From assembly GCF_033878955.1 (NCBI RefSeq), contig NZ_CP138858.1, positions 62,001-126,000 of the forward strand: 64,000 bases of DNA, written 5' to 3'. This document shows, piece after piece, positions 34,841-44,628 of the stretch; position 1 is the stretch's first letter; each line of letters starts with the position of its first letter. Source of the stretch: Coraliomargarita algicola (lineage in GTDB: Bacteria; Verrucomicrobiota; Verrucomicrobiia; Opitutales; Coraliomargaritaceae). The notes below the pieces were generated by a model that saw only the letters and a program-made list of their open reading frames with translations, ran no database searches and had not been told where the DNA came from. Position numbers and translations under genes: made by a program.

Positions 34841-34899
34841 TGGCTATGTTCAAACGTTTCTTGCATTGCCCGGACACCACACTCAAGTTGATCGTATAA

Positions 34900-37800
34900 A
34901 TGTTCATCCCTGAGCACAGTCATTTATGTGTAAAGAAGAGTCGAAGCCATCGAAGTGGTGGTTTTGCCCTCATTATATCATTAGGGATTCTTTCATTTGT
35001 CCTGTTATTGTTGTTAAGTCTGACAGCTTTTGTTCGAGTGGAGACGCGACTGGCGAGTGATTCATTAAGCCAGTTGGAGGCGAAGCAGAATGCCATGCTC
35101 GGGCTGAACATAGCACTCGGCGCATTGCAACAACACACGGGGCCAGATCAGCGAGTGACGGGGCGGGCTGATGTATCGCTGCCCGCATCAGTGAACTTGC
35201 AGAGTGGAGAGGATGGGGCGACGGTTCAGGCGAAGTTAGATACATATTGGCAGGCGCAGCGAAATCGTCAATGGACGGGGGTATGGCGCAATACGAACAC
35301 GTCGGCCTATGATCCTGAAAACCCCGAGGGATACAATGCGCAGCCAAGCCTGTTGAGTTGGTTGGTTAGTGGCAATGAAGGCGCGATCGATTATAATCCG
35401 ACGGATCAGGTGACTGGCTTAAATGCGACAAGTCGACCTTCGGATACGATACTTGGGAGTGGTGGGCAGCGCTATGCCTTACTGGTGACGCCCGATGGAA
35501 ATGCGACTGGGGGGGGCGAGGCGATCGATCGTGCGGTGACTGCACCGATCATGGAGATAGATTTAGGCGATTCGGGACGTGGTAGTTATGCTTGGTGGGT
35601 CGGTGATGAGGGAGTGAAGGCGCGAGCGAATTTGGTGGACCCATATACGGGGTCTGCCTTGCCTTCCGATCAATTGCGACGTGCCGCCTCGGCGCAACGT
35701 GTGGCAGTTGAAGCGATGACGACCGATGGTTCAGATGGGTTGGCTCCATTCTATACGCCCAATGATCCAGCCCTGGCGGATATATTTTTTCTACGTGATT
35801 TTGCATTTCTCAATAATGATTCCGCTTATATGGATGAGCTCGATTCACGTTTCCATGATCTCACTCTAAGCTCATGGGGAGTATTGGCCGATGTGAAACA
35901 CGGAGGCTTGAAGCGAGACCTCTCATACATTCTCGGGCAACCGGATATCGCGTCGCTACAATCTGCAGCAGCTGCGGCTTATGAGGTGAATGCTGCGGAT
36001 GGCTACTTCGTAATTGAGCCAACGGCGAGTTCGAACCGCTTTTTAAACCCTTTGACTACTCCATATGCGGAGGTGCCAAGCGATACCGGCTATGGTGATA
36101 GCCGGCAGCAATATAGCGTCGCTCCTGGAATTATGGCGTATACGCCGACTTGGGAGATGCTTGGCTCCTATCACAATGCGGGTAATTTGAGCACGGATAC
36201 GCCGGTTGGTGCCTACACGAATACGGGGGCGGTTATTCCTCGACTCCAATCGCCCACACAAAGTGGTATTGGGCCTATGGTGAGTCAGGCGAAAGTGTTT
36301 TATAATTTGAATGTGGGGAGCACTGTTCAATTACAAATCATTCCACAAGTGGTCTTGGTCAATCCATACTCAGTGCCACTTGCGCCTGCCCAATATACGG
36401 TGCTGTTCACTGATTCTCAAACGGCCTATGTTCGGTTTGGCACACCTGCGAATGTTGATGATCCGCAGGTCGCGGAGTTTTCCAATACGAATCAAGTGAG
36501 CTTGGCCGGAGCAGGTCTTGGGAGCGCTCAAATGATTTTACAGAGTGAGGGCATGGCGCCCGGCGAAGCACAGATATTCAGTCTACAAGTCAGTGGTGAC
36601 TTGATCCCCTCAGGTGCCAATGCTCAGGCGGCATTTCAAGCGACCATGGTGAACGATTATGACCCATCGGCGTATTTGGTATATGATACCGGAGTGACGA
36701 TTCCGAGCGGGACGACACATGCGGCTTTGTTTTTTAGCAAAGCACATATTTTAACCGAGTTGTTTTTAGACTATGACCCTGCGGAAAAGGCAATAGTGGG
36801 GGATCGCCGTTTAGTCCATTCGGTTTCGCCGCATTACCCCTCGACGGGCGATGATTCCAGTAATGTCTTTTTGGTATATCCTGTTGATTCGGGCTTGCGA
36901 GCGGGAGGGGGCAGTTATTTTCGTCTGGAGGACCTGTCTCAGGGCACTTTTCAACGCGCTTATTTTCTGCAGCAAAATTACCGGATGTCCATGATCACTG
37001 GCTTTCATGGTTTTACATCTGGCACACACTTAAAAGAGTGGGCACGGGGCTATGTAAAAACAGGATTCCCCGGGAATGAGAAGTATATCGGCGCGAATCT
37101 GCTGCGGCCTAGCGGTAGTTTGACCAATGTGCGATGGGGCCCAGTGAATTCAGGTGTGAGTAGTTATGATACCGCGCCGCCGCCTGGCATCGGCAGTGAC
37201 CTGGGGTTTACCAATTTGCTTTATGAATATCCCGAACCGGGGATCGGCTTGAGCTCGTTGGGACAATTGCAGCACTTCAATACGATGGCTTATGTCGATC
37301 GGATCAATTGGCAGGGCTATTCCAGTATGAAAGCCTTGTACGGGGCGAACGTGCAGAATGCGACGACGGTTCAAGCCTGGCAGGGCAATTACACGCTATC
37401 GAATTCGTATCCAAATCCCGGTGTGGCGCGTGATCAAGTCTTCGGCGCGGGGTATTCTGGATATCATTATGATGGTTCCTATTTATGGAATGATGCGCTG
37501 TGGGACCGGTTCTACTTTTCGACCTATCCGGCACTTGGAGATTTCGATTTTGATAACGATCAGTTGGTCAATCATCGCTATCAGCCCTTTCGTAGTCAGA
37601 CCGAGGTTCCGCATGACGATGAAACAAAATTTCGAGGTGACGGTAATCCGAGCCGTTCAGAGAACAGTCGTATGGCTGCAGCGAATTTGATGTCTAAGGG
37701 GGCCTTTAATATTAATTCCACCTCGGTGGAAGCATGGAAGGCCTGGTTCGCCAGTTTGAGTGGTGTGCCGTTAGGAGATGAGGCGGATAGTGCGGATTTG

Positions 37801-38460
37801 ACGGCGCCCTTTGCGCGTAGTTTGCAACGTATTGGAGAATCGAATGCGGCTGCGACGGCGAATAACGAGAATGCCTGGGCCGGCTTTCGCAATTTGACGG
37901 CTGCTGAGATTCAAGACCTGTCTGAGGAAATGGTCAGACAAGTTGTTTTACGCGGGCCGTTTCTTTCCATGGCGGATTTTGTGAATCGTCGCTTAGTGTC
38001 CAGCGGAAATGATACATACGGGCTGGGCTTAAAGGGAGCCTTGCAATCCGCGCTGGATGTTGCGGTGAACGATGGGCGTGTGGACACAATCTTTGATAAA
38101 CCCACATTAGACGATGCCAATATTATGGAGGACAGCGCATATAAGCTGGATTCCTTCATTAGTGGTTTCCCAGGCCATGTATTACAGGGGGACGTACTTT
38201 CTCGCATCGGACAGTATCTCTCCGCGCGGAGTGATACCTTTCGCATTCGAACGTATGGTGATGTCTTGGATCCAGTTTCGTCGTCGGTGAAGTCCAGAGC
38301 TTGGTGTGAAGCGCTGGTGCAGCGTTTGCCAGACTATGTGCGGCCGCCGAGCGAAGGAGGCGATGCCGCAGTGGATTCGGCGTTGCATGCGGACAACCTA
38401 AGTTTCGGTCGGAAATATCAAATTATCTCTATTCGCTGGTTAACTGAAGATGAATTATAG
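34900..38460 (+). CDS. Pseudopilin-like giant protein (Verru_Chthon cassette/PilX-like)
   Basis: The 1186-residue protein begins with a basic tail and a type IV pilin-like helix (GGFALIISLGILSFVLLLLLSLTAFV), followed by ETRLASDSLSQLEAKQNAMLG, which recalls PilX/Verru_Chthon proteins of Verrucomicrobia. The G/F at the cut site and a Glu six residues into the mature helix region are pilin-like, but the positive-side motif is not exact. The rest is a very long periplasmic or surface region, beta-rich and without a known catalytic motif. The downstream gene overlaps it by 11 bp, so they form an operon. The pair sits inside the mannan cluster 59 bp after the GH5 gene. Function is unknown; assembly with other pseudopilins for secretion is one possibility. 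Confidence 0.65.
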   Translation: MFIPEHSHLCVKKSRSHRSGGFALIISLGILSFVLLLLLSLTAFVRVETRLASDSLSQLEAKQNAMLGLNIALGALQQHTGPDQRVTGRADVSLPASVNLQSGEDGATVQAKLDTYWQAQRNRQWTGVWRNTNTSAYDPENPEGYNAQPSLLSWLVSGNEGAIDYNPTDQVTGLNATSRPSDTILGSGGQRYALLVTPDGNATGGGEAIDRAVTAPIMEIDLGDSGRGSYAWWVGDEGVKARANLVDPYTGSALPSDQLRRAASAQRVAVEAMTTDGSDGLAPFYTPNDPALADIFFLRDFAFLNNDSAYMDELDSRFHDLTLSSWGVLADVKHGGLKRDLSYILGQPDIASLQSAAAAAYEVNAADGYFVIEPTASSNRFLNPLTTPYAEVPSDTGYGDSRQQYSVAPGIMAYTPTWEMLGSYHNAGNLSTDTPVGAYTNTGAVIPRLQSPTQSGIGPMVSQAKVFYNLNVGSTVQLQIIPQVVLVNPYSVPLAPAQYTVLFTDSQTAYVRFGTPANVDDPQVAEFSNTNQVSLAGAGLGSAQMILQSEGMAPGEAQIFSLQVSGDLIPSGANAQAAFQATMVNDYDPSAYLVYDTGVTIPSGTTHAALFFSKAHILTELFLDYDPAEKAIVGDRRLVHSVSPHYPSTGDDSSNVFLVYPVDSGLRAGGGSYFRLEDLSQGTFQRAYFLQQNYRMSMITGFHGFTSGTHLKEWARGYVKTGFPGNEKYIGANLLRPSGSLTNVRWGPVNSGVSSYDTAPPPGIGSDLGFTNLLYEYPEPGIGLSSLGQLQHFNTMAYVDRINWQGYSSMKALYGANVQNATTVQAWQGNYTLSNSYPNPGVARDQVFGAGYSGYHYDGSYLWNDALWDRFYFSTYPALGDFDFDNDQLVNHRYQPFRSQTEVPHDDETKFRGDGNPSRSENSRMAAANLMSKGAFNINSTSVEAWKAWFASLSGVPLGDEADSADLTAPFARSLQRIGESNAAATANNENAWAGFRNLTAAEIQDLSEEMVRQVVLRGPFLSMADFVNRRLVSSGNDTYGLGLKGALQSALDVAVNDGRVDTIFDKPTLDDANIMEDSAYKLDSFISGFPGHVLQGDVLSRIGQYLSARSDTFRIRTYGDVLDPVSSSVKSRAWCEALVQRLPDYVRPPSEGGDAAVDSALHADNLSFGRKYQIISIRWLTEDEL

Positions 38461-39202
38461 TATGAATGTCTTGTTTCCGCCTCGTGCGCTTTGCTGCTTT
38501 TTGTTGATGAGTTTTTCTGTGAGTGCTGCAGCGGCACAGACAGCAGCGGTGGCAGTCCGCGTTTTGATTTTAGACGAATCGGATGCGGCATATGTGATTA
38601 AGGACAATGGCGAGTATCGATCTGTTAGTTCATACCCTTATGCGATCAGTCCGCCCTTTGATGTTGAACCGGACAGGCCATGCGACGTGTATAAAGAAAT
38701 CCATTTTCTCGATGATTCGGGGCAGGCGCACACTCGGTATGAGGCGATTGCTCAGGTGAAGGTGAGCGACACTGTCGAAAGCGTTTTAGTGGTCGTTGCC
38801 GCGACTGCGAGTGGTGAGTATATATTAACTTATTACCCGGACGGCGAGGAGGATTTTCCCGCGGGAACTGTGCGTGTCATTAATTTGGGGCACTTGCCGA
38901 TCGCTGCCAGTGTCGGCAGTGGTATCTTTTCGATTACACCGAAAGCGGTGCAATTCATGCAACCGAAACTGGACCATAAGCGGCGGTTTTTCACACGAGT
39001 CGCCGAGAAGGAGTCAGAGCAGTGGAACATTCTGTATGATGACGTTTCCGTGTTGCGGCCAAACGAGCGCATGACTGGGATTGTAGTGTATTCGCCGAGT
39101 GGGATGCGGCATACCTACACGGAGTCTGAAATCATTGAATACGGCCCACCGCCTCCTGGGCATTACTGGTTGAGTTATACGGATACTTCGCTTCAAGACT
39201 AG
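38450..39202 (+). CDS. Secreted protein of unknown function, operon partner of the pseudopilin-like gene
   Basis: The 250-residue protein has a signal peptide (about residues 1-29, ending SAAAAQ). The mature part starts TAAVAVRVLILDESDAAYV and is beta-rich with short Pro/Gly turns; it ends PPPPGHYWLSYTDTSLQD. I do not recognise a family. Its ATG lies within the last 11 bases of the pseudopilin-like gene (ATGAATTATAG), indicating translational coupling. It may be a partner or anchor of that protein in the envelope. Confidence 0.7.
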   Translation: MNYSMNVLFPPRALCCFLLMSFSVSAAAAQTAAVAVRVLILDESDAAYVIKDNGEYRSVSSYPYAISPPFDVEPDRPCDVYKEIHFLDDSGQAHTRYEAIAQVKVSDTVESVLVVVAATASGEYILTYYPDGEEDFPAGTVRVINLGHLPIAASVGSGIFSITPKAVQFMQPKLDHKRRFFTRVAEKESEQWNILYDDVSVLRPNERMTGIVVYSPSGMRHTYTESEIIEYGPPPPGHYWLSYTDTSLQD

Positions 39203-39261
39203 ACGGTGTTGAAGGTTGAAACAATCCGTGGCTGACTGTTTGCAGAGTCTGCCGCTCTTTG

Positions 39262-40278
39262 TTACAGCGGTTCGATCGTATTTAGCAGGTCTTCTAACTT
39301 ACCTTCCGCGAGGGCCACGACGGTGTCGGCTGCGCCGTAATACATTTTGACTATGCCGTCGTCTTCCAGAATGAAGCCACCGGGGAAGATGACGGAACCG
39401 CGAAAGCCTTCCAGTTCGTAAGGGGCTTCGGCACGTAGCAGCGGCTCTTTGCTCATGCCAATGACTTTGGCTGGATTTTCGAGGTCGAGCAGCATCAGGC
39501 CGGCAATGTATTCTTTGTTCCATGTGCCTTCACTCCATGTGAAGAGTTCTTTGTCTTCATGTTTCATCACGGCGTGAAAGGTGGTGAGCCAGCCTTTTTC
39601 AGTTCGGATTGGCGGCGCACCGGGGCCGATCTTGGCGTTGCCGAATGGAATTTCTTCCGCAGCCAGCAGGAGTTTGTGTTCGCCCCAATGGATGCCGTCG
39701 GGAGACTCACTGATCCAGATGTCAAAGGACTCGCGACCGCCGCGCAGGTAGAGGGGGAAAGGACGGTCGAGTCGGATGAGTTTACCGTTCACGCGCTCGG
39801 GAAAGAGCACCATGTTCCGATCTTCGGGTAAAGTGATGTGGAGGAGATCCCAGTTGCGCAGGTCGGTGCTTTTTGCGATGCCTCCACGAATGCCATGATG
39901 TGTATCGACTGCGAAACAGAAGTAGGCCTCAGCATCGATCATCGTGATGCGTGGGTCGTAGACACGGACGACTTCTTTATCCCCAAAGCGTACATCATAT
40001 TGGCTTTTTAGCCATTCGCGGATTTTCTGTTGATCAAAAATCGGCTCCGGGTCGACATCCCAATTGTGGCCGTCCTGGCTGCGCGCTAGGCCCACACGAG
40101 TCAGATAGGCATCCGGATGGGCGCGGGGGCCGGAGTCGGTGCGAAAGAGCATGATGTAGCCATTTTCCCATTTGCAGACGCCCGCGTTGAATACGGACAT
40201 GCAATCCCATGGGATGTCGTCTTCGTGGAGTACTGGATTGGCGGGGTGGCGTTGGAGGGGAGATGTTTGTGTGGTCAT
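39262..40278 (-). CDS. GH130 beta-mannoside phosphorylase
   Basis: The 338-residue cytoplasmic protein has the five-bladed propeller signature of GH130: RHPANPVLHEDDIPWDCMS, VFNAGVCKWENGYIMLFR, RVYDPRITMIDAEAYF, LFPERVNGKLIRLDRP and KIGPGAPPIRTEKGWL. GH130 enzymes phosphorolyse beta-1,4-mannosyl linkages (mannosylglucose, mannooligosaccharides or mannosyl-GlcNAc) to mannose-1-phosphate. Its place beside secreted GH5 enzymes and a GPH symporter strongly suggests mannooligosaccharide catabolism. It lies 50 bp downstream of the GH5 gene at 40.3 kb on the same strand, probably in one transcript controlled by the operator at 41566. Confidence 0.9.
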   Translation of the reverse strand: MTTQTSPLQRHPANPVLHEDDIPWDCMSVFNAGVCKWENGYIMLFRTDSGPRAHPDAYLTRVGLARSQDGHNWDVDPEPIFDQQKIREWLKSQYDVRFGDKEVVRVYDPRITMIDAEAYFCFAVDTHHGIRGGIAKSTDLRNWDLLHITLPEDRNMVLFPERVNGKLIRLDRPFPLYLRGGRESFDIWISESPDGIHWGEHKLLLAAEEIPFGNAKIGPGAPPIRTEKGWLTTFHAVMKHEDKELFTWSEGTWNKEYIAGLMLLDLENPAKVIGMSKEPLLRAEAPYELEGFRGSVIFPGGFILEDDGIVKMYYGAADTVVALAEGKLEDLLNTIEPL

Positions 40279-40328
40279 GTTGTGTGTAAAATTGATGTTG
40301 GCTGGAGTTTTGTTCTGATGTTCTGATC

Positions 40329-41465
40329 TTAACGAAGGCCTTTGTTTTTGAATTGCTCACCGGCGAGGGCACGTTTTGCGAATGCCCCCCAGAAAGGGGT
40401 GGGTTCATACTGCCAATTGGAAAGCATCACTGGAGTGGCCCATGTGTGGAAGGACCAGCCTGTCCAGTTGAGGCGATGCTTTTGAATAATGCCTAGCATG
40501 TCGGGCACCCAAGTGTAGGGATCTTCTTGGTCGTCTGAAGGAATGAAATGCATCTTCTTGATATCTGCGCCGACCTCACCGACGAAGATCGGGTAGTGCT
40601 CCGCGGCGTCCAGAAAGGCTTTTTGCCAACCGGTTTTCCAATTGTATACATGAGTCGAATACATAATGCCGTGCCCCTCTGGATCGTCCAGTGCATAACC
40701 TTCCAAAATGCCCGAGAGGTCGTAGGCCCACTGCAATCCACCGGCGATGATGACGTTCTTTGCCCCAGTCTGTCGAATGGCGTCAACGAGCTTTTGCATG
40801 CCGGGCGATTCGAAGCCTCGGTTGGCTTGCAGGGTGGTTTCGTTGAGAAAGCCGGCTTCGTTGATGGCTGCTGACTCATCGGCCACGAAGCCGCCATTGC
40901 GCCAGACTTCCCAGGAGATGCCGTGCGGTTCGTTGATGATGTCGAAGAGCACCGCCGGATGATTCTTGTAGAGCGTGGCCAGCTCTTGCCAGAAGGGGAG
41001 GTGTTCTGCTTTGACCGCACGAAAGCGGTGGTTGTCGAGCACGATATAGGCACCGCGATTGGCGACTGCGTTGACCGCCGCATCGATGGTGGCGCGGTAG
41101 GCGAGTCCGCCGTCGCTTTGTCCTTTGCCGAGGCCATACCAGAACTCATCTTTAATGGCCAGACGCACCACATTGGCCTTCCACTCTTCGATCGCCACGA
41201 TGGCTGAGTGAACTACACCATGACCGGCCGGCACGATTTCCAGTCCGGGGATAGCGACGCCTTGAAGCCAGACCTCTTCGCCGTTCGCATTGGTCAAGCG
41301 ATTGCCGGAGACTTTGATGGGAGCGGGCCAGTTACCAGCTTTTGCGCTCTCGGTGGGTGGATCGTTGGGGTAGTTGCGATCAATGTTGTCGGCGAAGATA
41401 GATTGGACAGTGCTCCATGTGAGTGCGATTAAACATAGTAAAGTAAGTCGTGGTGACTGCTGCAT
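40329..41465 (-). CDS. Secreted GH5 glycoside hydrolase, single domain
   Basis: This 378-residue protein has a signal peptide (residues 1-25) and a single GH5 barrel, lacking the binding modules of its paralogues. WLQGVAIPGLEI, LDNHRFR, the acid/base Glu179 in DIINEPHG and the nucleophile Glu297 in FVGEVGA are in place. The C-terminal part (WAYDLSGILEGYALDD, SNWQYEPTPFWG) matches the paralogues closely. It is probably an endo-acting beta-mannanase or related enzyme. It is transcribed leftwards with GH130 directly downstream, and shares a divergent promoter with the standalone binding module gene at 41669. Confidence 0.88.
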   Translation of the reverse strand: MQQSPRLTLLCLIALTWSTVQSIFADNIDRNYPNDPPTESAKAGNWPAPIKVSGNRLTNANGEEVWLQGVAIPGLEIVPAGHGVVHSAIVAIEEWKANVVRLAIKDEFWYGLGKGQSDGGLAYRATIDAAVNAVANRGAYIVLDNHRFRAVKAEHLPFWQELATLYKNHPAVLFDIINEPHGISWEVWRNGGFVADESAAINEAGFLNETTLQANRGFESPGMQKLVDAIRQTGAKNVIIAGGLQWAYDLSGILEGYALDDPEGHGIMYSTHVYNWKTGWQKAFLDAAEHYPIFVGEVGADIKKMHFIPSDDQEDPYTWVPDMLGIIQKHRLNWTGWSFHTWATPVMLSNWQYEPTPFWGAFAKRALAGEQFKNKGLR

Positions 41466-41565
41466 TGAATAATGGGGCTTTAATAGTTGGGTGGGATCAT
41501 TGAGGGATTTGAACGGTGATTCGAGTAATGTATCGTTCCTATTGCTGATACAATGCTCGCTCTGT

Positions 41566-41577
41566 GCAACTTATTGC
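41566..41577. promoter_or_regulatory. GCAACTTATTGC, putative LacI-type operator
   Basis: The palindrome sits in the 203-bp divergent gap between the GH5/GH130 pair (start 41465) and the standalone module gene (start 41669). It is identical to the core at 61856. Confidence 0.6.
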
Positions 41578-41668
41578 GGAGAGCTTTGATTGTGGTTTAG
41601 ATGATCTTATGTAGCGTTGTTTTATAGATCTTCGACGGTCTGTCTTTAACCTCATTATTCTTATTACA

Positions 41669-42250
41669 ATGCGATACTCCACCTGTTTACTCTGTCTTCA
41701 ATCTGTTTTGCTACTTGCGTGGACTGGCAGTTCTGCTGTTGCGCAAATGACCGCAGCGGCGGATTCACTTATTACGAATTCCGGCTTTGAGTTGGATGCG
41801 GACCTTGACCAATGGCCGGATCGTTGGCCGAAGGGCGAACACCTGCAGTGGGGGGAGGAAGCAGGGAATCGTTTTCTTCGGATTGAAGCAACGGCTCCGG
41901 GGAAATTGTTAATGGCTTATCGCGAAATTGGGGTGCCCGCCGATGCACGCGCTTTGAAATTTACGTGGAAGCAGCGCATTACCAATCTGCAACCAGGTGA
42001 GAAAATGTGGTTTAACGCACGCATCTTGATTGAGTTTATGGATGCAGGTCGTGCAAAGCTTTCGCCGAGTCCGAAGCCATTTGCCTATGGTAAAAATCAC
42101 CCCGAGTGGGAGGCGAAAGAAGCGAGTTTCTTGGTTCCTGAGGGGGCGCGAATTATTAAGTTCATGCCCTGCCTATTTAATGTAAATGCGGGCACTTACG
42201 ATTTAGATGACCTGGTGATTACTCCGATCGACCCTGCATCTTTACTATAA
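41669..42250 (+). CDS. Standalone secreted carbohydrate-binding module
   Basis: The 193-residue protein has a signal peptide (residues 1-25, ending VAQ) and a single module nearly identical in pattern to the first module of the next gene (LITNSGFELDADLDQWPD, LKFTWKQRITNLQ, KFMPCLFNVNAGTYDLDDL). It stops cleanly after TPIDPASLL, where the paralogue runs on into a linker. No catalytic domain is present. It is 61 bp upstream of the paralogous GH5 gene, so it probably arose by partial duplication. It may act as a free glycan-binding protein, or it is a truncated remnant. Confidence 0.8.
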   Translation: MRYSTCLLCLQSVLLLAWTGSSAVAQMTAAADSLITNSGFELDADLDQWPDRWPKGEHLQWGEEAGNRFLRIEATAPGKLLMAYREIGVPADARALKFTWKQRITNLQPGEKMWFNARILIEFMDAGRAKLSPSPKPFAYGKNHPEWEAKEASFLVPEGARIIKFMPCLFNVNAGTYDLDDLVITPIDPASLL

Positions 42251-42311
42251 TTTACGCTTCATTTTAATCAGATCGTTTTTCAATTTTCTTCCTATCAATT
42301 AACTCAATCGT

Positions 42312-44543
42312 ATGCGATTTTCTCTTCATCTTCTATGCCTTCAATCGATCTTCCTGCTTTGGGCAGGTAGCGTGTCGTCGGCCCAGGCTGCGTCATTGCA
42401 GGATTCTATATTATCCAACCCAGGTGTCGAACTCGATGCCGACATGGATCAATGGCCAGACGCTTGGCCCAAAGGCACGGGCATTCTGTGGGGCGAAGAA
42501 GGTGGGAACCGCTATCTGCGCATGCAATCTACCACGCCTGGAAAACTGGTCATGGCGTATCGTGAGATTGCGGTGCCGGAGGGGGTGCGCGCTTTGAAAT
42601 TCAGCTGGAAGCAGCGCATCACGAATCTGCAACGCGGCGAGAAGGCGTGGTTCAATGCGCGTATCTTGTTTGAGTTTATGGATGGGGGGCGCAAGAAGCT
42701 TACGCCGAGTCCGAAGCCATTTGCCTATGGCAAAGATCAACCCGAGTGGGTGACAAAAGAAGCGAGTTTCTTAGTTCCAGAGGGGACGCGTATTATTAAG
42801 TTCATGCCTTGCTTGTTTAACGTAAAGGCGGGCACCTATGATTTGGATGATCTGGTACTGACACCGATTGATCCCACGGCATTACTCGAAGCGGCTGCAT
42901 TAAAAGAATCGGAGCAGGCCTTACAGCAACAGTCTGATATTGAAAAACGACAGGCTAAAGCGAAGGCCTTGTTGGATGCGACAGGTTCGCTGATTTCTAA
43001 TGGTAACTTTGAGTCGACTCAAAAGAATCCAGCATGGCCCGATCATTGGGGGCAGCTCAAGGAAAACGGTAGCTACGAGAACGAAGCGGGCGATCACTTT
43101 GTGCGCATGAAGTCGACCGAGCCCGGGAAGTTGATTATGTTGTATCGTGAGATTGATTTGCCCAGCGATGTGAAGGCGCTGAAGTTGTCTTGGCGCTGGC
43201 GTGTGACGGATTTGAAGGTGGGGGAAAAGCCTTGGTTTGATGCGCGCGTCATCGCAGAGATTCTCGATGCCGATGGTAAGAAGTTGAAGCCGCAGCCAAG
43301 CCCATCCTATTCGCGTGGCACCGATGGGTGGGTGCATGTGAGCCGGGATTTTCTCGTGCCAGAAGGCGCTGTGAGTATTAAGTTAATGCCTGCATTGTTT
43401 AGTGTGGCGAGTGGCACCATGGATATTGATGATATCAAGTTGGAGCCGACCGACACACAAGCCTTAGAAGCTGCGGCTGCTAAACGAGCGGAAGAAGCAC
43501 GCATGCGCTACGTGGCGCCTGAGGAGCCGCAAAAAGAAAATTGGCCCTTGGAATTACATACTGAAGGGAATCGTCTGGTGGATTCCAATGGCGAAGAAGT
43601 ATGGTTGCAGGGCTTGAATGCCGGTAATCTGGAGACGCTGCCACACGATACACAGGTGATTAAGTCGGCCGTAGTTGGTATCGAAGAGTGGAATGCCAAT
43701 GTCATTCGTCTACCAGTTAAAGAAGAGTTTTGGTATGGCACAAGCGTTTACCAGAAAGATGGTGGACAAGGCTATCGCGATACGATCGATCAGGTCGTGA
43801 CGCTCGTCGCCAATCGCGGGGCCTACCTTGTGTTGGATCTGCACCGTTATCGCGCACCAAAGCCGATCCACGCGCAGTTCTGGGTCGATGCGGCGACACA
43901 CTTTAAGAATCACCCCGCTGTCTTGTTTGATCTGATGAACGAGCCGCATGGAATCTCCTGGGAGGTCTGGCGCAATGGTGGCTGGGTCGGCACCAAGAAA
44001 GGTGTAGATGAATCCGGATTTTTAACCGATGCCGAGAAGAAAGCCAATCAAGGCTATGAGTCTGTAGGTATGCAGGGCTTGTTGGATGCGGTGCGTTCGA
44101 CAGGGGCGAGAAACATCGTCGTTGTCGGTGGCATCGGATGGTCGGGAGACTTATCTGGTGTGGTCCAAGGCTATGCGCTTGATGAGCATGAAGGGGGCAA
44201 CGGTATCATGTATTCATGGCATCAATACAACTGGCATACTGGATGGGCGAAGACTGTGCTTCCAGTGGCTGAGCAGTATCCGATCCTTGTCGGTGAAGTG
44301 GGGGCCGATACCAATAAAATGGACTTTATTCCGCATGAAATTCAGGAGTCGCCCTACACGTGGGTGCCGGACATGTTGGGCTTTATTCAAAAGTATCGAT
44401 TGAACTGGACCGCCTGGTGCTTTCATCCCCGCGCGACGCCGGTGTTGATCAAAGACTGGACTTACGAGCCCACCGAGTTCTGGGGCGTGTTTGCCAAGGA
44501 GGCCTTGCATGGTAAGCAGTTTGAAATGAAGCGGATGCGCTAA
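42312..44543 (+). CDS. Secreted GH5 glycoside hydrolase with two N-terminal binding modules, second copy
   Basis: This 743-residue protein mirrors the gene at 32.6 kb: a signal peptide (about residues 1-27), two CBM4/9/22-like modules with the KFSWKQRITNLQ and KFMPCLFNVKAG patterns, a charged linker (QQQSDIEKRQAKAKALLD), and a GH5 barrel with Glu544 in DLMNEPHG and Glu662 in LVGEVGA. It follows the standalone module gene by 61 bp and probably shares its promoter and operator at 41566. Binding modules presumably hold the enzyme on insoluble mannan. It is convergent with the FAD oxidoreductase gene (85-bp gap). Confidence 0.88.
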   Translation: MRFSLHLLCLQSIFLLWAGSVSSAQAASLQDSILSNPGVELDADMDQWPDAWPKGTGILWGEEGGNRYLRMQSTTPGKLVMAYREIAVPEGVRALKFSWKQRITNLQRGEKAWFNARILFEFMDGGRKKLTPSPKPFAYGKDQPEWVTKEASFLVPEGTRIIKFMPCLFNVKAGTYDLDDLVLTPIDPTALLEAAALKESEQALQQQSDIEKRQAKAKALLDATGSLISNGNFESTQKNPAWPDHWGQLKENGSYENEAGDHFVRMKSTEPGKLIMLYREIDLPSDVKALKLSWRWRVTDLKVGEKPWFDARVIAEILDADGKKLKPQPSPSYSRGTDGWVHVSRDFLVPEGAVSIKLMPALFSVASGTMDIDDIKLEPTDTQALEAAAAKRAEEARMRYVAPEEPQKENWPLELHTEGNRLVDSNGEEVWLQGLNAGNLETLPHDTQVIKSAVVGIEEWNANVIRLPVKEEFWYGTSVYQKDGGQGYRDTIDQVVTLVANRGAYLVLDLHRYRAPKPIHAQFWVDAATHFKNHPAVLFDLMNEPHGISWEVWRNGGWVGTKKGVDESGFLTDAEKKANQGYESVGMQGLLDAVRSTGARNIVVVGGIGWSGDLSGVVQGYALDEHEGGNGIMYSWHQYNWHTGWAKTVLPVAEQYPILVGEVGADTNKMDFIPHEIQESPYTWVPDMLGFIQKYRLNWTAWCFHPRATPVLIKDWTYEPTEFWGVFAKEALHGKQFEMKRMR

Positions 44544-44628
44544 AGGTAGGGATATGTGCGAGGGGTGTTGTGAAATCGGCAAGCAGGTTTGCCGGGCCGC
44601 GTGGTCGGTTAGAGGATGACACGGTATT

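Noticed and set aside
40493..41173. 226-codon frame overlapping the single-domain GH5 gene
   Set aside because: It is a same-strand shadow frame rich in Ser, Thr and Pro; the GH5 frame holds the catalytic motifs.
44577..44594. CGGCAA...TTGCCG hairpin between GH5 and FAD oxidoreductase genes
   Set aside because: No T-run follows and the six-base centre does not fit the operator set, so I do not call a terminator or operator.
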